This document shows, piece by piece, positions 26,312-35,543 of a DNA stretch of 64,000 nt. This stretch comes from Streptomyces venezuelae (lineage in GTDB: Bacteria; Actinomycetota; Actinomycetes; Streptomycetales; Streptomycetaceae), in NCBI RefSeq assembly GCF_008642375.1, contig NZ_CP029194.1, positions 4,092,001 through 4,156,000 of the forward strand, given 5' to 3'. Within the stretch, counting starts at the first letter, position 1. Every line of letters starts with the position of its first letter. Under the pieces are notes generated by a model, which was not told the origin of the DNA, did no database searches, and worked only from the letters and a program-made list of their open reading frames with translations. The translations under genes and the position numbers were made by a program.

Positions 26312-26335
26312 GAGGCGCGGCACGCGCCGCGCCTC
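26312..26335 (-). terminator. terminator after the FG-GAP protein gene
   Basis: GAGGCGCGGC-ACGC-GCCGCGCCTC, 10-bp arms with 4-nt loop, 19 bp downstream of the stop on the minus strand. Confidence 0.7.
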
Positions 26336-26354
26336 CCCTCGGACATCCGTCAGG

Positions 26355-29300
26355 TCAGTGGAGGCTCCTGAAGGCGTTCCAGCCGCCGCCGATCAGGATG
26401 CGCGAGCCGTACGGGCCGCGGCAGGTGCCGTCGTAGTCGTAGAGCCGGCCCGACGTGTCCCGGGCGACCAGGTCCGCGCAGCCGTCGCCGGAGATGTCGC
26501 CCACCCCCACCAGCGAGGTGTAGACGCCCCAGCCGCTGCCGACGCGCACCCGCGCGGTCACGCCGCCGGTCGTCGTGGCGTAGTACCGCCACAGCACGCC
26601 CGCCGCGTCCACGCCCAGGAGGTCGCCGCGCCCGTCGCCGTTGAGGTCTCCGGCACCGACGACCTTCTTGTACAGCTTCCAGTTGGTGCCGATCCGGACG
26701 CGGGGCTTCACGCGGTGGTCGGCCGTACCGGCGTAGAAGTACATGTCGCCCGTCGACGTCTGGCGCGCGATCAGATCGGTGAACCCGTCACCGTTCGCGT
26801 CGCCGGGGGACGTCAGGACGTCGTACTGACCCCAGCCCGAGCCGATCGACGTGTACGGCGAGGACGCCGAGACGACCTTCCCGCACCCGGGCCGGTAGGC
26901 CCGCAGCTGGTCCCCGACCCGCACGAGCACGTCCGCGCACCCGTCGGCGTTCACGTCGCCGAACGGCACCAGGACGGACGCCGTCGGGAACTTCGCCCCG
27001 GTGCCCGCGATCCGCGCCGACAGACCGCTGTACCCGGTGCCCTTGTACATCGACACGAGCCCGGTCGTGTCCATCACCAGGAGGTCGCCCTGCGTGTCGT
27101 TCCCGGCCATGTCGCGCCAGGACGGCTGGCCGCCGGAGACCGTGACCGGGCCGGTCAGCGACAGGTCGCTGCCCTGCCCGTCCGCCGTGTTCGCCTGGAG
27201 GTGCCAGGTGTACCGGCCGTTCGTGACGGGCTTCCCCGCCGCCGTCCTGCCGTCCCAGGAGACGTCGATACGGCTCCGGGTCTCGCCGCCCCCGTAGGCA
27301 CGGACCGGGTTCCCGGAGAGGTCGCGCACCGTCAGCTGCCAGTACGACGAGGGCTTGGACAGCGTCCAGTACGCCTTCCAGCCGTCCTGGATCCGCATGC
27401 TCGCCGGCACCTTCGACGAGGCGGCGGTGAGGCTGGAGGTGGGGACGCCGGGCCACACCACGTGGACGAGGTGCTCGCGGTCCTTGTAGGCGACGGCCCC
27501 GCCGAAGCGGTCGACGGTCCAGTACTCGCGGCGGGAGCCGCGCACGGGCTCGGAGTCGACGAGCCTGCGCACCGCGGGCTTGCCGTTGGTGACCTTGGTG
27601 AGATCGGTGAGCCGGAGGTACGCGTCGGGGTCCCGGTCGACGACGTAGCCGTCGCCCAGCAGGGTGTCGGCGGACATCTCCGGAGCCAACCTCAGCTTCG
27701 TGTTCGTCCTGAGGTCGACCACTCCCTGCTGGGTCCGCCCGCACGACCAGTACAGCCAGCGACCCGCGGAAGCCTGGAGCTCCGTCGGGACGCACGCCGT
27801 CCCGGTCGTGACCTTGCCGAGCTGACCGCCGGTGGCCAGGTCGGTCCGCGCCACCTCGCCCGCCGTGGCCGTGCCCGCGTACAGGGTGTCGCCCCAGAGG
27901 GCCACCGGCGCCGCGGACACCTTGTTGCTGACGACGCTCTGCGCGTCGAGATCCACGACGATCGTCTTGCCGCGGCCCTGGAAGACCGCCCGCTTGCCGA
28001 AGACGTCGACGATTTTTCCGTCCGTCTCACCGGTGGACACCCGGCGCACCTGGCCGTCGGACGTACGGGAGGTGACCTCCCACGGCTTGAAATCGTCCTG
28101 GGCCAGATAGACCGTACGGCCGTCACCGCTGTCGAGGAGCGGCGTGCTGGTCTTCAGCCGCTTCGTCTCGGCGCCCGCCCACACCGGCTGCGGATGACCG
28201 GTGTGCACCGGCCCCACCGGCAGTGGCGTCCGTCCGTAGAAGCCGCTGCCCATCCTGGTGTCCGACTCCAGCGTGGAGAGCCGGCCCGCGCCGAGGGCGA
28301 GCGAGCGCACCTCGGCGGGCAGCGGCTCCACACGGCTCAGCTTCTCCAGGAGCGGCGCGCCGCCGTCCTTCGCCGGGACGGCCTTGAAGGCGGACCAGTC
28401 GGAGGAGGACGTACCGCCGACGACGGCGGCACCCCCGCCCGCGATCTGGGTGAGCTCCGCCTCGGCCTTCTCCAGGAGCGTCTTCGTCCGCCCGTCGGGG
28501 TGCAGCGCGACGAGCCGCCGCTTCAGGGAGGCGTCGGCTCCGGAGGCCTCGCCCAGGGCGAGGACCCAGTCGCCGACGAGGGCGACACGGGCGGTGCTCA
28601 GGCCCTCGGGGAGGGTGATCGTCTGCTCGGCGCCGGTCAGGGCCGCACGCTGCCGCACGTGCACGGTGCGGTTCTTGTCGATCCAGGCGATCCGCTCGGG
28701 GCTCACGGCGACCGGCGCGAAGAGGGCGGTCCCGGTCGGGGTGGGGGCCGGGATCACGGTCATCTGCCCGGTGCGCAGGTCGACCACGCCGAGGTCGGAG
28801 TAGCCGTACGCGGCCGGTTCGCCGGAGCGGCCGAAGCGGAGCACGGCGACGGAGTCGTCGCCGGCCACGAGCGGCGCCGTGTCCAGGTAGGCGCCCTCGG
28901 GCCAGCCGGTGACGGGCGTGCGGGCCCCGTTCGGGTCGGCGGCGCTCACCAGGTAGTAGCCGGTGGTCGTGGAGGAGCCCTCGGCGGAGGCGCGCTGCTG
29001 GAAGAGCAGCGTGGAGCCGAGCAGCCCTCGGTAGCTCGCGTTTTCCGGCATGTCGAACGACTGCTCGGTGCCGGACTCCAGGTCGCGGACGGCGTGGACG
29101 CCGATGCCGCGCTCGACGTACAGGTGGCGCCCGCCGGTGCCGGACTCGGCGAACGGCATGGCCGCCGACGTCCCGTATCCCAGCGGCACGCTCTTCGCGG
29201 GGTCGGTGAGGTCCGTCCACTCCAGCTGCCCGTCGGGATGGTCGGGGTCCTCCGTCTCGTGCACGTAGCCCGTGGGGCCGGCCGCGGTGACGGTCACCTG

Positions 29301-29468
29301 CCGGGGCACGGCCCGCCAGTTCGGCGCGATGTCGAGCTGGTCGACGCCGACGATCGGCGACGCCTCGGCCACCACGGCGGGCGAGAGGCCGACGGCCGAG
29401 GCGAGGAGCGTGGTGGCGAGGACGGCGATACGCGCGCGGGGGCGCCGCACGCGTGCGAAACGAGACAA
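26355..29468 (-). CDS. large secreted FG-GAP/VCBS-repeat protein
   Basis: 1037 aa. An Arg-rich N-terminus and hydrophobic stretch (IAVLATTLLASAVGL) end in an AEA signal-peptidase site near residue 38. The middle 650 residues resemble a beta-propeller-like domain. A FlgD/Ig-like segment (about 790-850) precedes the C-terminal FG-GAP repeats, each with a calcium-binding DxNxDGxxD motif (DVNADGCAD, DANGDGFTD, DLNGDGRGD, DISGDGCAD). Likely a secreted or surface protein in adhesion or carbohydrate contact. The TTG at 29468 is chosen because GGAGGG lies 8 bp upstream and it gives a normal signal peptide. Confidence 0.82.
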   Translation of the reverse strand: MSRFARVRRPRARIAVLATTLLASAVGLSPAVVAEASPIVGVDQLDIAPNWRAVPRQVTVTAAGPTGYVHETEDPDHPDGQLEWTDLTDPAKSVPLGYGTSAAMPFAESGTGGRHLYVERGIGVHAVRDLESGTEQSFDMPENASYRGLLGSTLLFQQRASAEGSSTTTGYYLVSAADPNGARTPVTGWPEGAYLDTAPLVAGDDSVAVLRFGRSGEPAAYGYSDLGVVDLRTGQMTVIPAPTPTGTALFAPVAVSPERIAWIDKNRTVHVRQRAALTGAEQTITLPEGLSTARVALVGDWVLALGEASGADASLKRRLVALHPDGRTKTLLEKAEAELTQIAGGGAAVVGGTSSSDWSAFKAVPAKDGGAPLLEKLSRVEPLPAEVRSLALGAGRLSTLESDTRMGSGFYGRTPLPVGPVHTGHPQPVWAGAETKRLKTSTPLLDSGDGRTVYLAQDDFKPWEVTSRTSDGQVRRVSTGETDGKIVDVFGKRAVFQGRGKTIVVDLDAQSVVSNKVSAAPVALWGDTLYAGTATAGEVARTDLATGGQLGKVTTGTACVPTELQASAGRWLYWSCGRTQQGVVDLRTNTKLRLAPEMSADTLLGDGYVVDRDPDAYLRLTDLTKVTNGKPAVRRLVDSEPVRGSRREYWTVDRFGGAVAYKDREHLVHVVWPGVPTSSLTAASSKVPASMRIQDGWKAYWTLSKPSSYWQLTVRDLSGNPVRAYGGGETRSRIDVSWDGRTAAGKPVTNGRYTWHLQANTADGQGSDLSLTGPVTVSGGQPSWRDMAGNDTQGDLLVMDTTGLVSMYKGTGYSGLSARIAGTGAKFPTASVLVPFGDVNADGCADVLVRVGDQLRAYRPGCGKVVSASSPYTSIGSGWGQYDVLTSPGDANGDGFTDLIARQTSTGDMYFYAGTADHRVKPRVRIGTNWKLYKKVVGAGDLNGDGRGDLLGVDAAGVLWRYYATTTGGVTARVRVGSGWGVYTSLVGVGDISGDGCADLVARDTSGRLYDYDGTCRGPYGSRILIGGGWNAFRSLH

Positions 29469-29561
29469 AGAGAGGTCCCTCCCCGGGGCAACCTGATGAT
29501 CGGCTGAGCGTATCCGGTCGAACAGCGGTCCGAGAGGGCGATACGGGTCGGTGCGACGGGA

Positions 29562-29601
29562 CAGGGCCCGTACCAGCACCGAAGTGCTCGTACGGGCCCT
29601 G
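29562..29601 (-). terminator. terminator after DEAD-box helicase
   Basis: 18-bp arms with one mismatch and a CGAA loop, 20 bp downstream of the helicase stop on the minus strand. Confidence 0.75.
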
Positions 29602-29621
29602 CTGTGTCAGGTCACTCGACC

Positions 29622-31964
29622 TCAGCCGTTGCGCTTCCAGCGCGGCTTGTCGTCGCGACGGCCGAAGGAGCCGCCGGTCGAACCGGTCGAACCGGTGCCA
29701 CGGTGGTCGTCACGGCGGCCGAACGGGCGGTCGCCGCCACCGGAGCGGAAGCCGCCGGCGGGACGGTCGTCACGACGGTCGCGGTTGAACGGACGGTCGC
29801 TGCCGCGGTGGCCGCCGACCGGACGGTCGTTGTCACGACGCTCGAAGGAGCGGCCGCCACGGTCGTCACGGTTGAAGCCGCCCGACGGACGGTCGTCACG
29901 GCGGAAACCACCGGAGGACGGACGGTCGTTGTCGCGACGGAAGCCGCCACGGTCGCCACCGCGGTCGTCACGGTTGAAGCCACCCGACGGACGGTCGTCG
30001 CGACGGAAGCCGCCGGACGGACGGTCGTTGTCACGACGCTCGAAAGAACGGCCGCCACGGTCGTCACGGTTGAAGCCGCCCGACGGACGGTCGTCACGAC
30101 GGAAACCACCGGAGGACGGACGGTCGTTGTCGCGACGGAAGCCGCCACGGTCGCCACCGCGGTCGTCACGGTTGAAGCCACCCGACGGACGGTCGTCGCG
30201 ACGGAAGCCGCCGGACGGACGGTCGTTGTCACGACGGAAGCCACCGGACGGGCGGTCGTCGCGGCGGAAGCCGCCACGGTCGCCACCGCGGTCGCCGCCA
30301 CGGTCACGGCGCTCGTAGTTGCCGCGCTCGTCGCGGAACGCCGGGCGCTCCTCACGACGCTGCTCCTCGGCGCGAGCGGCAGCGCGCTCGGCCTCGACGG
30401 CGGCAGCCGCGACCTCGGCCTCGGCGGCCTCGGTCACCTCGGCGACAGCGGCCTCGGGGTCCTCGCCACGCTCACGGGCGGCGCGGGCCACCAGACGGTC
30501 GGCCTCCTCGCGGAGCTCGACCGCACGGCGCTGGAGGCGCTCCAGCTGCTTGGTCAGGTCGACGACCTCGCGCTCGGCCTGCTTGGCCGAGTTGTTCGCG
30601 GAGTCGGCCTGGACCTCGGTCAGCGAACGGGCGCCGGTGATCTCGGCGACCTCGGGGTCGAAGGCGCCGGCACCGCCGACGAGGTGGCGCGAGGCGTCGA
30701 CGCCCGCGTCCTCCATCAGGCGGAAGATCTGACGGCGCTGGTGCGGCAGGGCCAGGGAGACCACGACACCGGAGCGGCCGGCACGGGCGGTACGGCCCGA
30801 GCGGTGCAGGTAGTCCTTGTGGTCGCCGGCCGGGTCCACGTTGAGGACCAGGTCGATGCCGTCGACGTGGATGCCTCGGGCGGCGACGTCGGTCGCCACG
30901 AGGGCGTTGACGTAACCCTTCTTGAAGTCTTCCAGGACGCGGGTACGGGCGCCCTGCGTCATGCCGCCGTGCAGCGCGTCGGCCTTCACGCCGGAGTCGC
31001 AGAGCTGCTCGGCGATGCGGTCGGCGCCCAGCTGGGTGCGGACGAAGATGATCGTGCGGCCCTTGCGGGCGGCGATCGCCGCGGTGACCGGGGCCTTGTC
31101 CTTCGGCTTCACGACGAGGACGTGGTGGGTCATGGTCGTGACGTTGCCCTGCGCGCTGTCGACCTCGTGCGTGACGGGGTCGGTCAGGTAGCGCTTGACC
31201 AGGGTGCCGATCTCGTTCTCCATGGTGGCGGAGAAGAGCATGCGCTGGCCGCCGCCGGGGATCTGGTCGAGCAGCTCGGTGACCTCGGGCAGGAAGCCCA
31301 GGTCGGCCATCTGGTCGGCCTCGTCGAGGACGGCGATCTTGACCTGCTCCAGGGAGCAGGCGCCGCGGTTGATGATGTCGCGCAGACGGCCCGGGGTGGC
31401 GACGAGGACGTCGACGCCGCGCTCCAGGGCGTAGATCTGGTTGCCCATCGACGTACCGCCGCAGACGACCTTCATCTTGAGGCCGAGCACGTCGCCGTAC
31501 GGCTGGAGGGCGTCCGCGACCTGCATCGCGAGCTCACGCGTCGGCGTGAGGATGATGCCGCGGGGCTTCTTCTTCTCGGTGTGACCGTCGGCCAGGCCGG
31601 CGAGCAGCGGGAGACCGAAGGAGAGGGTCTTGCCGGAGCCGGTACGGCCACGGCCGAGGATGTCCTTGCCGGCCAGGGCGTCCGGGATGGTCGCCGCCTG
31701 GATCGGGAAGGGGGTCGTCACGCCGTTCTGCGCGAGCTTGCGCACGACGCCCTCGGGCAGACCGAGGTCGCCGAAGGTGATGGTGGGCTCGGCGGGCTCC
31801 TCGACGGAGTCGTCCGCGTCGGTGTCGATGTCGTCGGTGTCGACGGCGTCGATGATGTCGTCGGCCTCGATGACGGCCGCCTCGACGGTCTCGGTGGCCT
31901 CTACGGCCTCGACGATCTCGTCGTTCTCGGGCATGACGGCGTGGTCAGAACTGAAAATGGACAT
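29622..31964 (-). CDS. DEAD-box ATP-dependent RNA helicase with long RGG-like repeat tail
   Basis: 780 aa. A Glu/Asp-rich head of about 50 residues precedes the two RecA domains: Q motif PFPIQ, Walker A GRTGSGKTLSF, DEAD in AVLDEADQMADLGF, SAT, and HRSGRTARAG. A helical linker follows (about 440-560). The last 200 residues consist of GFRRDDRPSG / GFNRDDRGG type repeats, including a 66-residue block present twice in perfect copy. It unwinds RNA duplexes in ribosome assembly or mRNA decay, and may be cold-induced as in related actinobacteria. The tail is disordered and RNA-binding by composition. Confidence 0.92.
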   Translation of the reverse strand: MSIFSSDHAVMPENDEIVEAVEATETVEAAVIEADDIIDAVDTDDIDTDADDSVEEPAEPTITFGDLGLPEGVVRKLAQNGVTTPFPIQAATIPDALAGKDILGRGRTGSGKTLSFGLPLLAGLADGHTEKKKPRGIILTPTRELAMQVADALQPYGDVLGLKMKVVCGGTSMGNQIYALERGVDVLVATPGRLRDIINRGACSLEQVKIAVLDEADQMADLGFLPEVTELLDQIPGGGQRMLFSATMENEIGTLVKRYLTDPVTHEVDSAQGNVTTMTHHVLVVKPKDKAPVTAAIAARKGRTIIFVRTQLGADRIAEQLCDSGVKADALHGGMTQGARTRVLEDFKKGYVNALVATDVAARGIHVDGIDLVLNVDPAGDHKDYLHRSGRTARAGRSGVVVSLALPHQRRQIFRLMEDAGVDASRHLVGGAGAFDPEVAEITGARSLTEVQADSANNSAKQAEREVVDLTKQLERLQRRAVELREEADRLVARAARERGEDPEAAVAEVTEAAEAEVAAAAVEAERAAARAEEQRREERPAFRDERGNYERRDRGGDRGGDRGGFRRDDRPSGGFRRDNDRPSGGFRRDDRPSGGFNRDDRGGDRGGFRRDNDRPSSGGFRRDDRPSGGFNRDDRGGRSFERRDNDRPSGGFRRDDRPSGGFNRDDRGGDRGGFRRDNDRPSSGGFRRDDRPSGGFNRDDRGGRSFERRDNDRPVGGHRGSDRPFNRDRRDDRPAGGFRSGGGDRPFGRRDDHRGTGSTGSTGGSFGRRDDKPRWKRNG
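29823..30240. repeat. 198-bp tandem repeat inside the helicase tail
   Basis: Two near-identical 198-bp units (29823-30020 and 30021-30218) and the start of a third, encoding the 66-residue Gly/Arg/Asp block of the DEAD-box protein. The length is a multiple of 3, so gain or loss of a copy keeps the frame. This is protein-coding, not CRISPR. Confidence 0.92.
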
Positions 31965-32162
31965 GCGAAATGCGAAACCTTCCGGAGTCTCGGCACGCGC
32001 CCGTCAACTCCGTGAATTCGCAAATCGACCGCCTCAATGCGGTCAGCCACGGCTAGGGAGAGTACGCGCCACACGGCGCTCTTCTGTGTCGGCGCCGGGC
32101 AATGGGATCAAACGATCTACCACCATACGCACCCTCCCCCACCTATGGCAAACCGGACTACG

Positions 32163-32948
32163 TCACACCGGCCCGACCTGCGGTGATGCGGACGGCTCCG
32201 AAGGCGCTCCCGGCCCGTCCGCAGCCCGCATCGCACCCAGCTGGGTCTCGGGTCCCGGGGTCGGCGGATCGGTCGGATTCGAGGTCGGCTCCGGCGTCGG
32301 CTCCGGAGTGGGCTCCGGGGTCGGCTCCGGCGTCGGAGGCTCGGTCGGGTTCGGCGTCGGCTCCGGCGTCGGCGTCACCCCGCCGCCCCCCGGGCCACCG
32401 GCCCCGCCGCCGTTGTCACCACTCCCCGCGCCGCCGTCCCCGCCGCCGCTGCCCCCGCTCCCGCCACTGCCCGCACCGCCCCCGCTGCCGCCGCTCCCGC
32501 CGTTCCCACCGCTCCCGCCGTCGACAGGGCCCCCGCCCGAGCCCTGACCGCCGCCCGCGGCGGCGCCACCGGCTCCGCCCCCCGCGCCCCCGGGCTTCGT
32601 GGCGCCATCGATGCCGGCAGGGCCCGTCGAGGGCAGCGACGCGCCCGGCGAAGGCTTCGCGGAGCCCGTCGGCGAACCGCTCGGCACCGGGGACTTCCCG
32701 CCGCCGTCCGCCTCGGGCCCGCCCTTCTCCGAGCTGCCGTTCCAGGAGCCGCCACCGCCGTCCTGGAGCCCGCCGCCCGCGGCGGCCTCGGCCGCCACAC
32801 CGCGCTTCCCCCCGGACGCGCCGGGCGCCGGCTTCGCCCCCTCGTCACTCACACTCATACAGCCGCTCAGACCGGCGCAGGCCGCGACGGCCAGCGCCGC
32901 GGCGACCCATCGCACGCGGGCGGGCAAACGGGTGGGCAAATGGCGCAC
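32163..32948 (-). CDS. low-complexity Gly/Pro-rich lipoprotein
   Basis: 261 aa. Signal peptide with lipobox GLSGC (Cys at about residue 23). The mature protein is almost all Gly/Ser/Pro/Ala and ends in repeated TPEP/TPNP/TEPP units like a cell-wall spacer. No folded domain is visible. GTG start with GGAGG 8 bp upstream. It stands downstream of the zincin gene on the same strand, 85 bp apart. The function is unknown; it may be a wall-spanning stalk. Confidence 0.65.
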   Translation of the reverse strand: MRHLPTRLPARVRWVAAALAVAACAGLSGCMSVSDEGAKPAPGASGGKRGVAAEAAAGGGLQDGGGGSWNGSSEKGGPEADGGGKSPVPSGSPTGSAKPSPGASLPSTGPAGIDGATKPGGAGGGAGGAAAGGGQGSGGGPVDGGSGGNGGSGGSGGGAGSGGSGGSGGGDGGAGSGDNGGGAGGPGGGGVTPTPEPTPNPTEPPTPEPTPEPTPEPTPEPTSNPTDPPTPGPETQLGAMRAADGPGAPSEPSASPQVGPV

Positions 32949-33033
32949 GGGGGCACCTCCAGGACACAACAGGCAGGGAAGGAACGCGTCACCCTGCCCA
33001 ACTCCCTTGACGCCGCAAGGGACACGCCCCGGC

Positions 33034-33384
33034 TCAGCCGTAGCCCAGCGCGTGCAGCCGCTCGTCGTCGATGCCGAAGTGGTGGGCGATCTCGTGCACC
33101 ACCGTGATCTCGGTCTCCGCGACCACGTCCTCCCGCGACTCGCACATCCGCAGCGTCGGCCCCCGGTAGATCGTGATCCGGTCCGGCAGCACCCCGGCGT
33201 ACCACTCACCGCGCTCGGTCAGCGGCGTCCCCTCGTACAGCCCGAGCAGCTCGGGATCGTCCGGGGCGGGCTCGTCCTCCACGAACACCGCGACGTTGTC
33301 CATCAGCCGGGCGAGTTCCGGTGGAATCCGGTCCAGGGCCTCGGCGACAAGTTCCTCGAACTCCTCGCGCGTCATCTCCAGCAC
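33034..33384 (-). CDS. small zincin-like metallopeptidase
   Basis: 116 aa. The zinc-binding motif HEIAHHFGID (HExxHxxxxD type) lies near residue 96, preceded by the typical TREEFEELVAEALDRIPP start and ITIYRGPTLRMC strand. Family members are small cytoplasmic predicted metallopeptidases whose substrates are unknown. GTG start; a second start (MTREEF) lies three codons in, so the exact N-terminus is uncertain. Confidence 0.85.
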   Translation of the reverse strand: MLEMTREEFEELVAEALDRIPPELARLMDNVAVFVEDEPAPDDPELLGLYEGTPLTERGEWYAGVLPDRITIYRGPTLRMCESREDVVAETEITVVHEIAHHFGIDDERLHALGYG

Positions 33385-33437
33385 GCGCCCATTGTCCCCC
33401 CGTCAGGGGGACTCGCCGGGGGTCGGCGGAAACCGTT

Positions 33438-33467
33438 TTGGCGATCCCGGCCGACATCCCATATGCT
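33438..33467 (+). promoter_or_regulatory. candidate promoter of the tRNA-Glu/Asp/Phe cluster
   Basis: TTGGCG (33438-33443) and TATGCT (33462-33467) with an 18-bp spacer, 44 bp before the tRNA-Glu 5' end. Confidence 0.55.
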
Positions 33468-33511
33468 TCTCACGTCCCCGACGCGCTGCGAAGCGCCCCG
33501 GCGGGCCCTTA

Positions 33512-33584
33512 GCCCTCATCGTCTAGTGGCCCAGGACGCCGCCCTTTCAAGGCGGTAGCACGGGTTCGAATCCCGTTGGGGGTA
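33512..33584 (+). tRNA. tRNA-Glu (TTC)
   Basis: 73 nt. Anticodon loop CTTTCAA on a CCGCC/GGCGG stem gives anticodon UUC. First gene of a three-tRNA cluster. Confidence 0.95.
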
Positions 33585-33595
33585 CGCATTACCGT

Positions 33596-33615
33596 GTGCG
33601 AGACTTGTCTCGCAC
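33596..33615 (+). other. inter-tRNA hairpin
   Basis: GTGCGAGAC-TT-GTCTCGCAC lies between tRNA-Glu and tRNA-Asp. It can form a stable stem in the precursor RNA, likely a processing or partial termination signal. Confidence 0.55.
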
Positions 33616-33622
33616 ATTGCAA

Positions 33623-33696
33623 GGTCCTGTGGAGCAGTTGGTTAGCTCGCCACCCTGTCAAGGTGGAGGTCGCGGGTTCAAGTCCCGTCAGGATCG
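33623..33696 (+). tRNA. tRNA-Asp (GTC), copy 1
   Basis: 74 nt. Anticodon loop CTGTCAA, anticodon GUC. Identical in sequence to the copy at 40094-40167. Confidence 0.96.
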
Positions 33697-33718
33697 CTGA
33701 GGCTGGAAACAGTCTCGT

Positions 33719-33792
33719 GGCTGGGTAGCTCAGTTGGTACGAGCGATCGCCTGAAAAGCGATAGGTCGCCGGTTCGACCCCGGCCCCAGCCA
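33719..33792 (+). tRNA. tRNA-Phe (GAA)
   Basis: 74 nt. Anticodon loop CTGAAAA, anticodon GAA; acceptor GGCTGGG/CCCAGCC is fully paired. Last tRNA of the cluster, followed by a terminator 6 bp downstream. Confidence 0.96.
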
Positions 33793-33798
33793 CAAAGA

Positions 33799-33830
33799 GA
33801 AGGGCCCCGTTCGAAAGAACGGGGCCCTTC
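33799..33830. terminator. terminator of the tRNA cluster
   Basis: 14-bp perfect arms with a GAAA loop followed by TTCGTT on the plus strand. It also lies downstream of the convergent CcdA-like gene. Confidence 0.85.
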
Positions 33831-33905
33831 TTCGTTCCACGTGAAACAGAAAGGAAGAAGGAGGGCGGTACGGGGAAGGGGCCCGCGCCCCTTCCCCGCG
33901 TACGG

Positions 33906-34748
33906 TCACGCCTCCTCGCGCTCCCGCGTACGGCTCCCCCGGCGGCCCCGCAGCGCGAGTGCCACCGCCACCACGGCCACCACCGCGACGAGCAGCGCCC
34001 AGTCCGGCACCGCGCGCCCCAGCTCGGCCACCCGCTCCTCCACCGCGAACGACTCGTCCACCGAGAGCAGCCCCGGCAGCGCGGTCGTCCCGTCGAAGAC
34101 CAGGAAGAGCGTGCCGAGGGCGATGAAGAACAGGCCCGAGAGGACCGAGGTCGAGTGGAGCGTGAGGGGGCCGACCCGGAGCGGCCGGCCGCGCAGCCAG
34201 CGCCGCCGGCCCAGGTCGTACCGCTCCCAGAGCAGCGCGAGGACGAAGAGCGGGACCGCCATGCCCAGCGCGTACACGGCGAGGAGCAGCCCGCCGTAGG
34301 CCGGGCTGCCGCTCAGCGCCGCCACCGTCAGGACGCTGCCCAGGATCGGGCCCGCGCAGAAGCCCGCGAGGCCGTAGACCAGGCCGAGGGCGTAGACGGA
34401 GAGCGCCGAGGTGGGCCTGATCCGGCCGCTCGCCTCGGCGATGCGGCGGGAGGCGAAGCCCAGGCCGAGGAGCTGGGCGACGCCGAGCGCGACGATCAGC
34501 CAGCCGCCGACGGTCACCAGGAGGTCGCGGTTGCCGTAGAAGAACCGGCCCGCGAAGGAACCGGCCGCGCCCAGCGGGACGAGGGTGGTGGCCAGGCCCG
34601 CGTAGAGGATGCCGGTCCTGGCCACCAGCTTCGCGCGCGTGTCGATCGAGTACGCGAAGAAGGCGGGCAGGAGCAGGGCGCTGCACGGGCTGAGGAGGGC
34701 GAGCAGGCCGCCGAGGAACGCGGCGAAGTACCCGATGCCGGAGGTCAC
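33906..34748 (-). CDS. CcdA/DsbD-like thiol-electron transfer membrane protein
   Basis: 280 aa, about seven hydrophobic segments. The paired cysteines expected in CcdA-type proteins are in LSPCSALLLP (TM1) and GFCAGPILGS (TM4). The family moves reducing power from cytoplasmic thioredoxin to extracytoplasmic thiol proteins. GTG start overlapping the DsbA-like gene stop by 4 bp, so translation is coupled. A second half after residue 160 extends beyond a minimal CcdA and carries two more segments. Confidence 0.86.
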   Translation of the reverse strand: MTSGIGYFAAFLGGLLALLSPCSALLLPAFFAYSIDTRAKLVARTGILYAGLATTLVPLGAAGSFAGRFFYGNRDLLVTVGGWLIVALGVAQLLGLGFASRRIAEASGRIRPTSALSVYALGLVYGLAGFCAGPILGSVLTVAALSGSPAYGGLLLAVYALGMAVPLFVLALLWERYDLGRRRWLRGRPLRVGPLTLHSTSVLSGLFFIALGTLFLVFDGTTALPGLLSVDESFAVEERVAELGRAVPDWALLVAVVAVVAVALALRGRRGSRTREREEA

Positions 34749-35476
34749 CGCTTGTCCTTCGCGGCGGCGCTCTTCGCCGCCGCCTCGATGGCCTCGGTGA
34801 AGGTCTCCAGGGGCTGCGCGCCCGCGATCGGTCGGCCGTTGATCAGGAAGGACGGGGTGGAGGTGGCGCCGAGCGAGTACCCCTGCTCCTGGTCCTTCTT
34901 GACCGCCGCACGGGCCGCCGTCCCGTCGGCGTCCTTCGCGAACCGGGCCGCGTCGGGGACGCCGGCCTCCTTCGCGAGGGCCGCGAGCCGGTCCTTCCCG
35001 AAGCCCTTCTCCTTGGCCCCCTCGGCGTACGCGGCCCGGTGGAACTCCCAGAACCGGCCCTGCTGCCCGGCCGCCCAGGAGGCGCGGGCGACGGCCTCCG
35101 ACTCCTCGCCGAAGATCGGGAAGTTCCGCCACTCGATGCGCAGGACGCCCTTGTCCACGTACTTCTTCACGAGGACCGGCTCCGTGTCCCGGGCGAACTT
35201 CCCGCAGTAGCCGCACTTGAAATCGGCGTACTCGATGAGGACGACGGGCGCGTCGGCCCGGCCCAGGGCGAGCTTGTCGGAGGCGTCGCGGCGGGCGTAC
35301 GCCTCCAGCTCGGGGTAGACGCCGGCGGACGGGTCGGCGGAGACCTCGGCGACGGCGGACGAGCCGCCCGCGCCGCCGCCGGAGGACGGCGCGGTGGCGG
35401 TGTACGAGACGACGCCGAGCAGTACGGCGGCGGCCGCCACCCCGGAGACGATCACGATCGGCTTGGACTTGGACAT
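34745..35476 (-). CDS. DsbA-like secreted thiol:disulfide oxidoreductase
   Basis: 243 aa. N-terminal uncleaved or cleaved signal segment (IVIVSGVAAAAVLLGVVSY), then a thioredoxin-fold domain with the active site CGYC in ADFKCGYCGKF and the cis-proline loop GATSTPSFLI. It introduces or reshuffles disulfides in exported proteins and is partnered here with a CcdA-like donor. AGGAGC lies 9 bp upstream of the ATG. Confidence 0.9.
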   Translation of the reverse strand: MSKSKPIVIVSGVAAAAVLLGVVSYTATAPSSGGGAGGSSAVAEVSADPSAGVYPELEAYARRDASDKLALGRADAPVVLIEYADFKCGYCGKFARDTEPVLVKKYVDKGVLRIEWRNFPIFGEESEAVARASWAAGQQGRFWEFHRAAYAEGAKEKGFGKDRLAALAKEAGVPDAARFAKDADGTAARAAVKKDQEQGYSLGATSTPSFLINGRPIAGAQPLETFTEAIEAAAKSAAAKDKR

Positions 35477-35543
35477 GCGGAAGCGCTCCTGAGGAGGGAG
35501 AGAGAAGGGGAAGGCGAGGGACGGCGCGGAGTGCGCCGTCCGT

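Noticed and set aside
29823..30240. Possible CRISPR array
   Set aside because: The 198-bp units are in-frame protein repeats without spacers.
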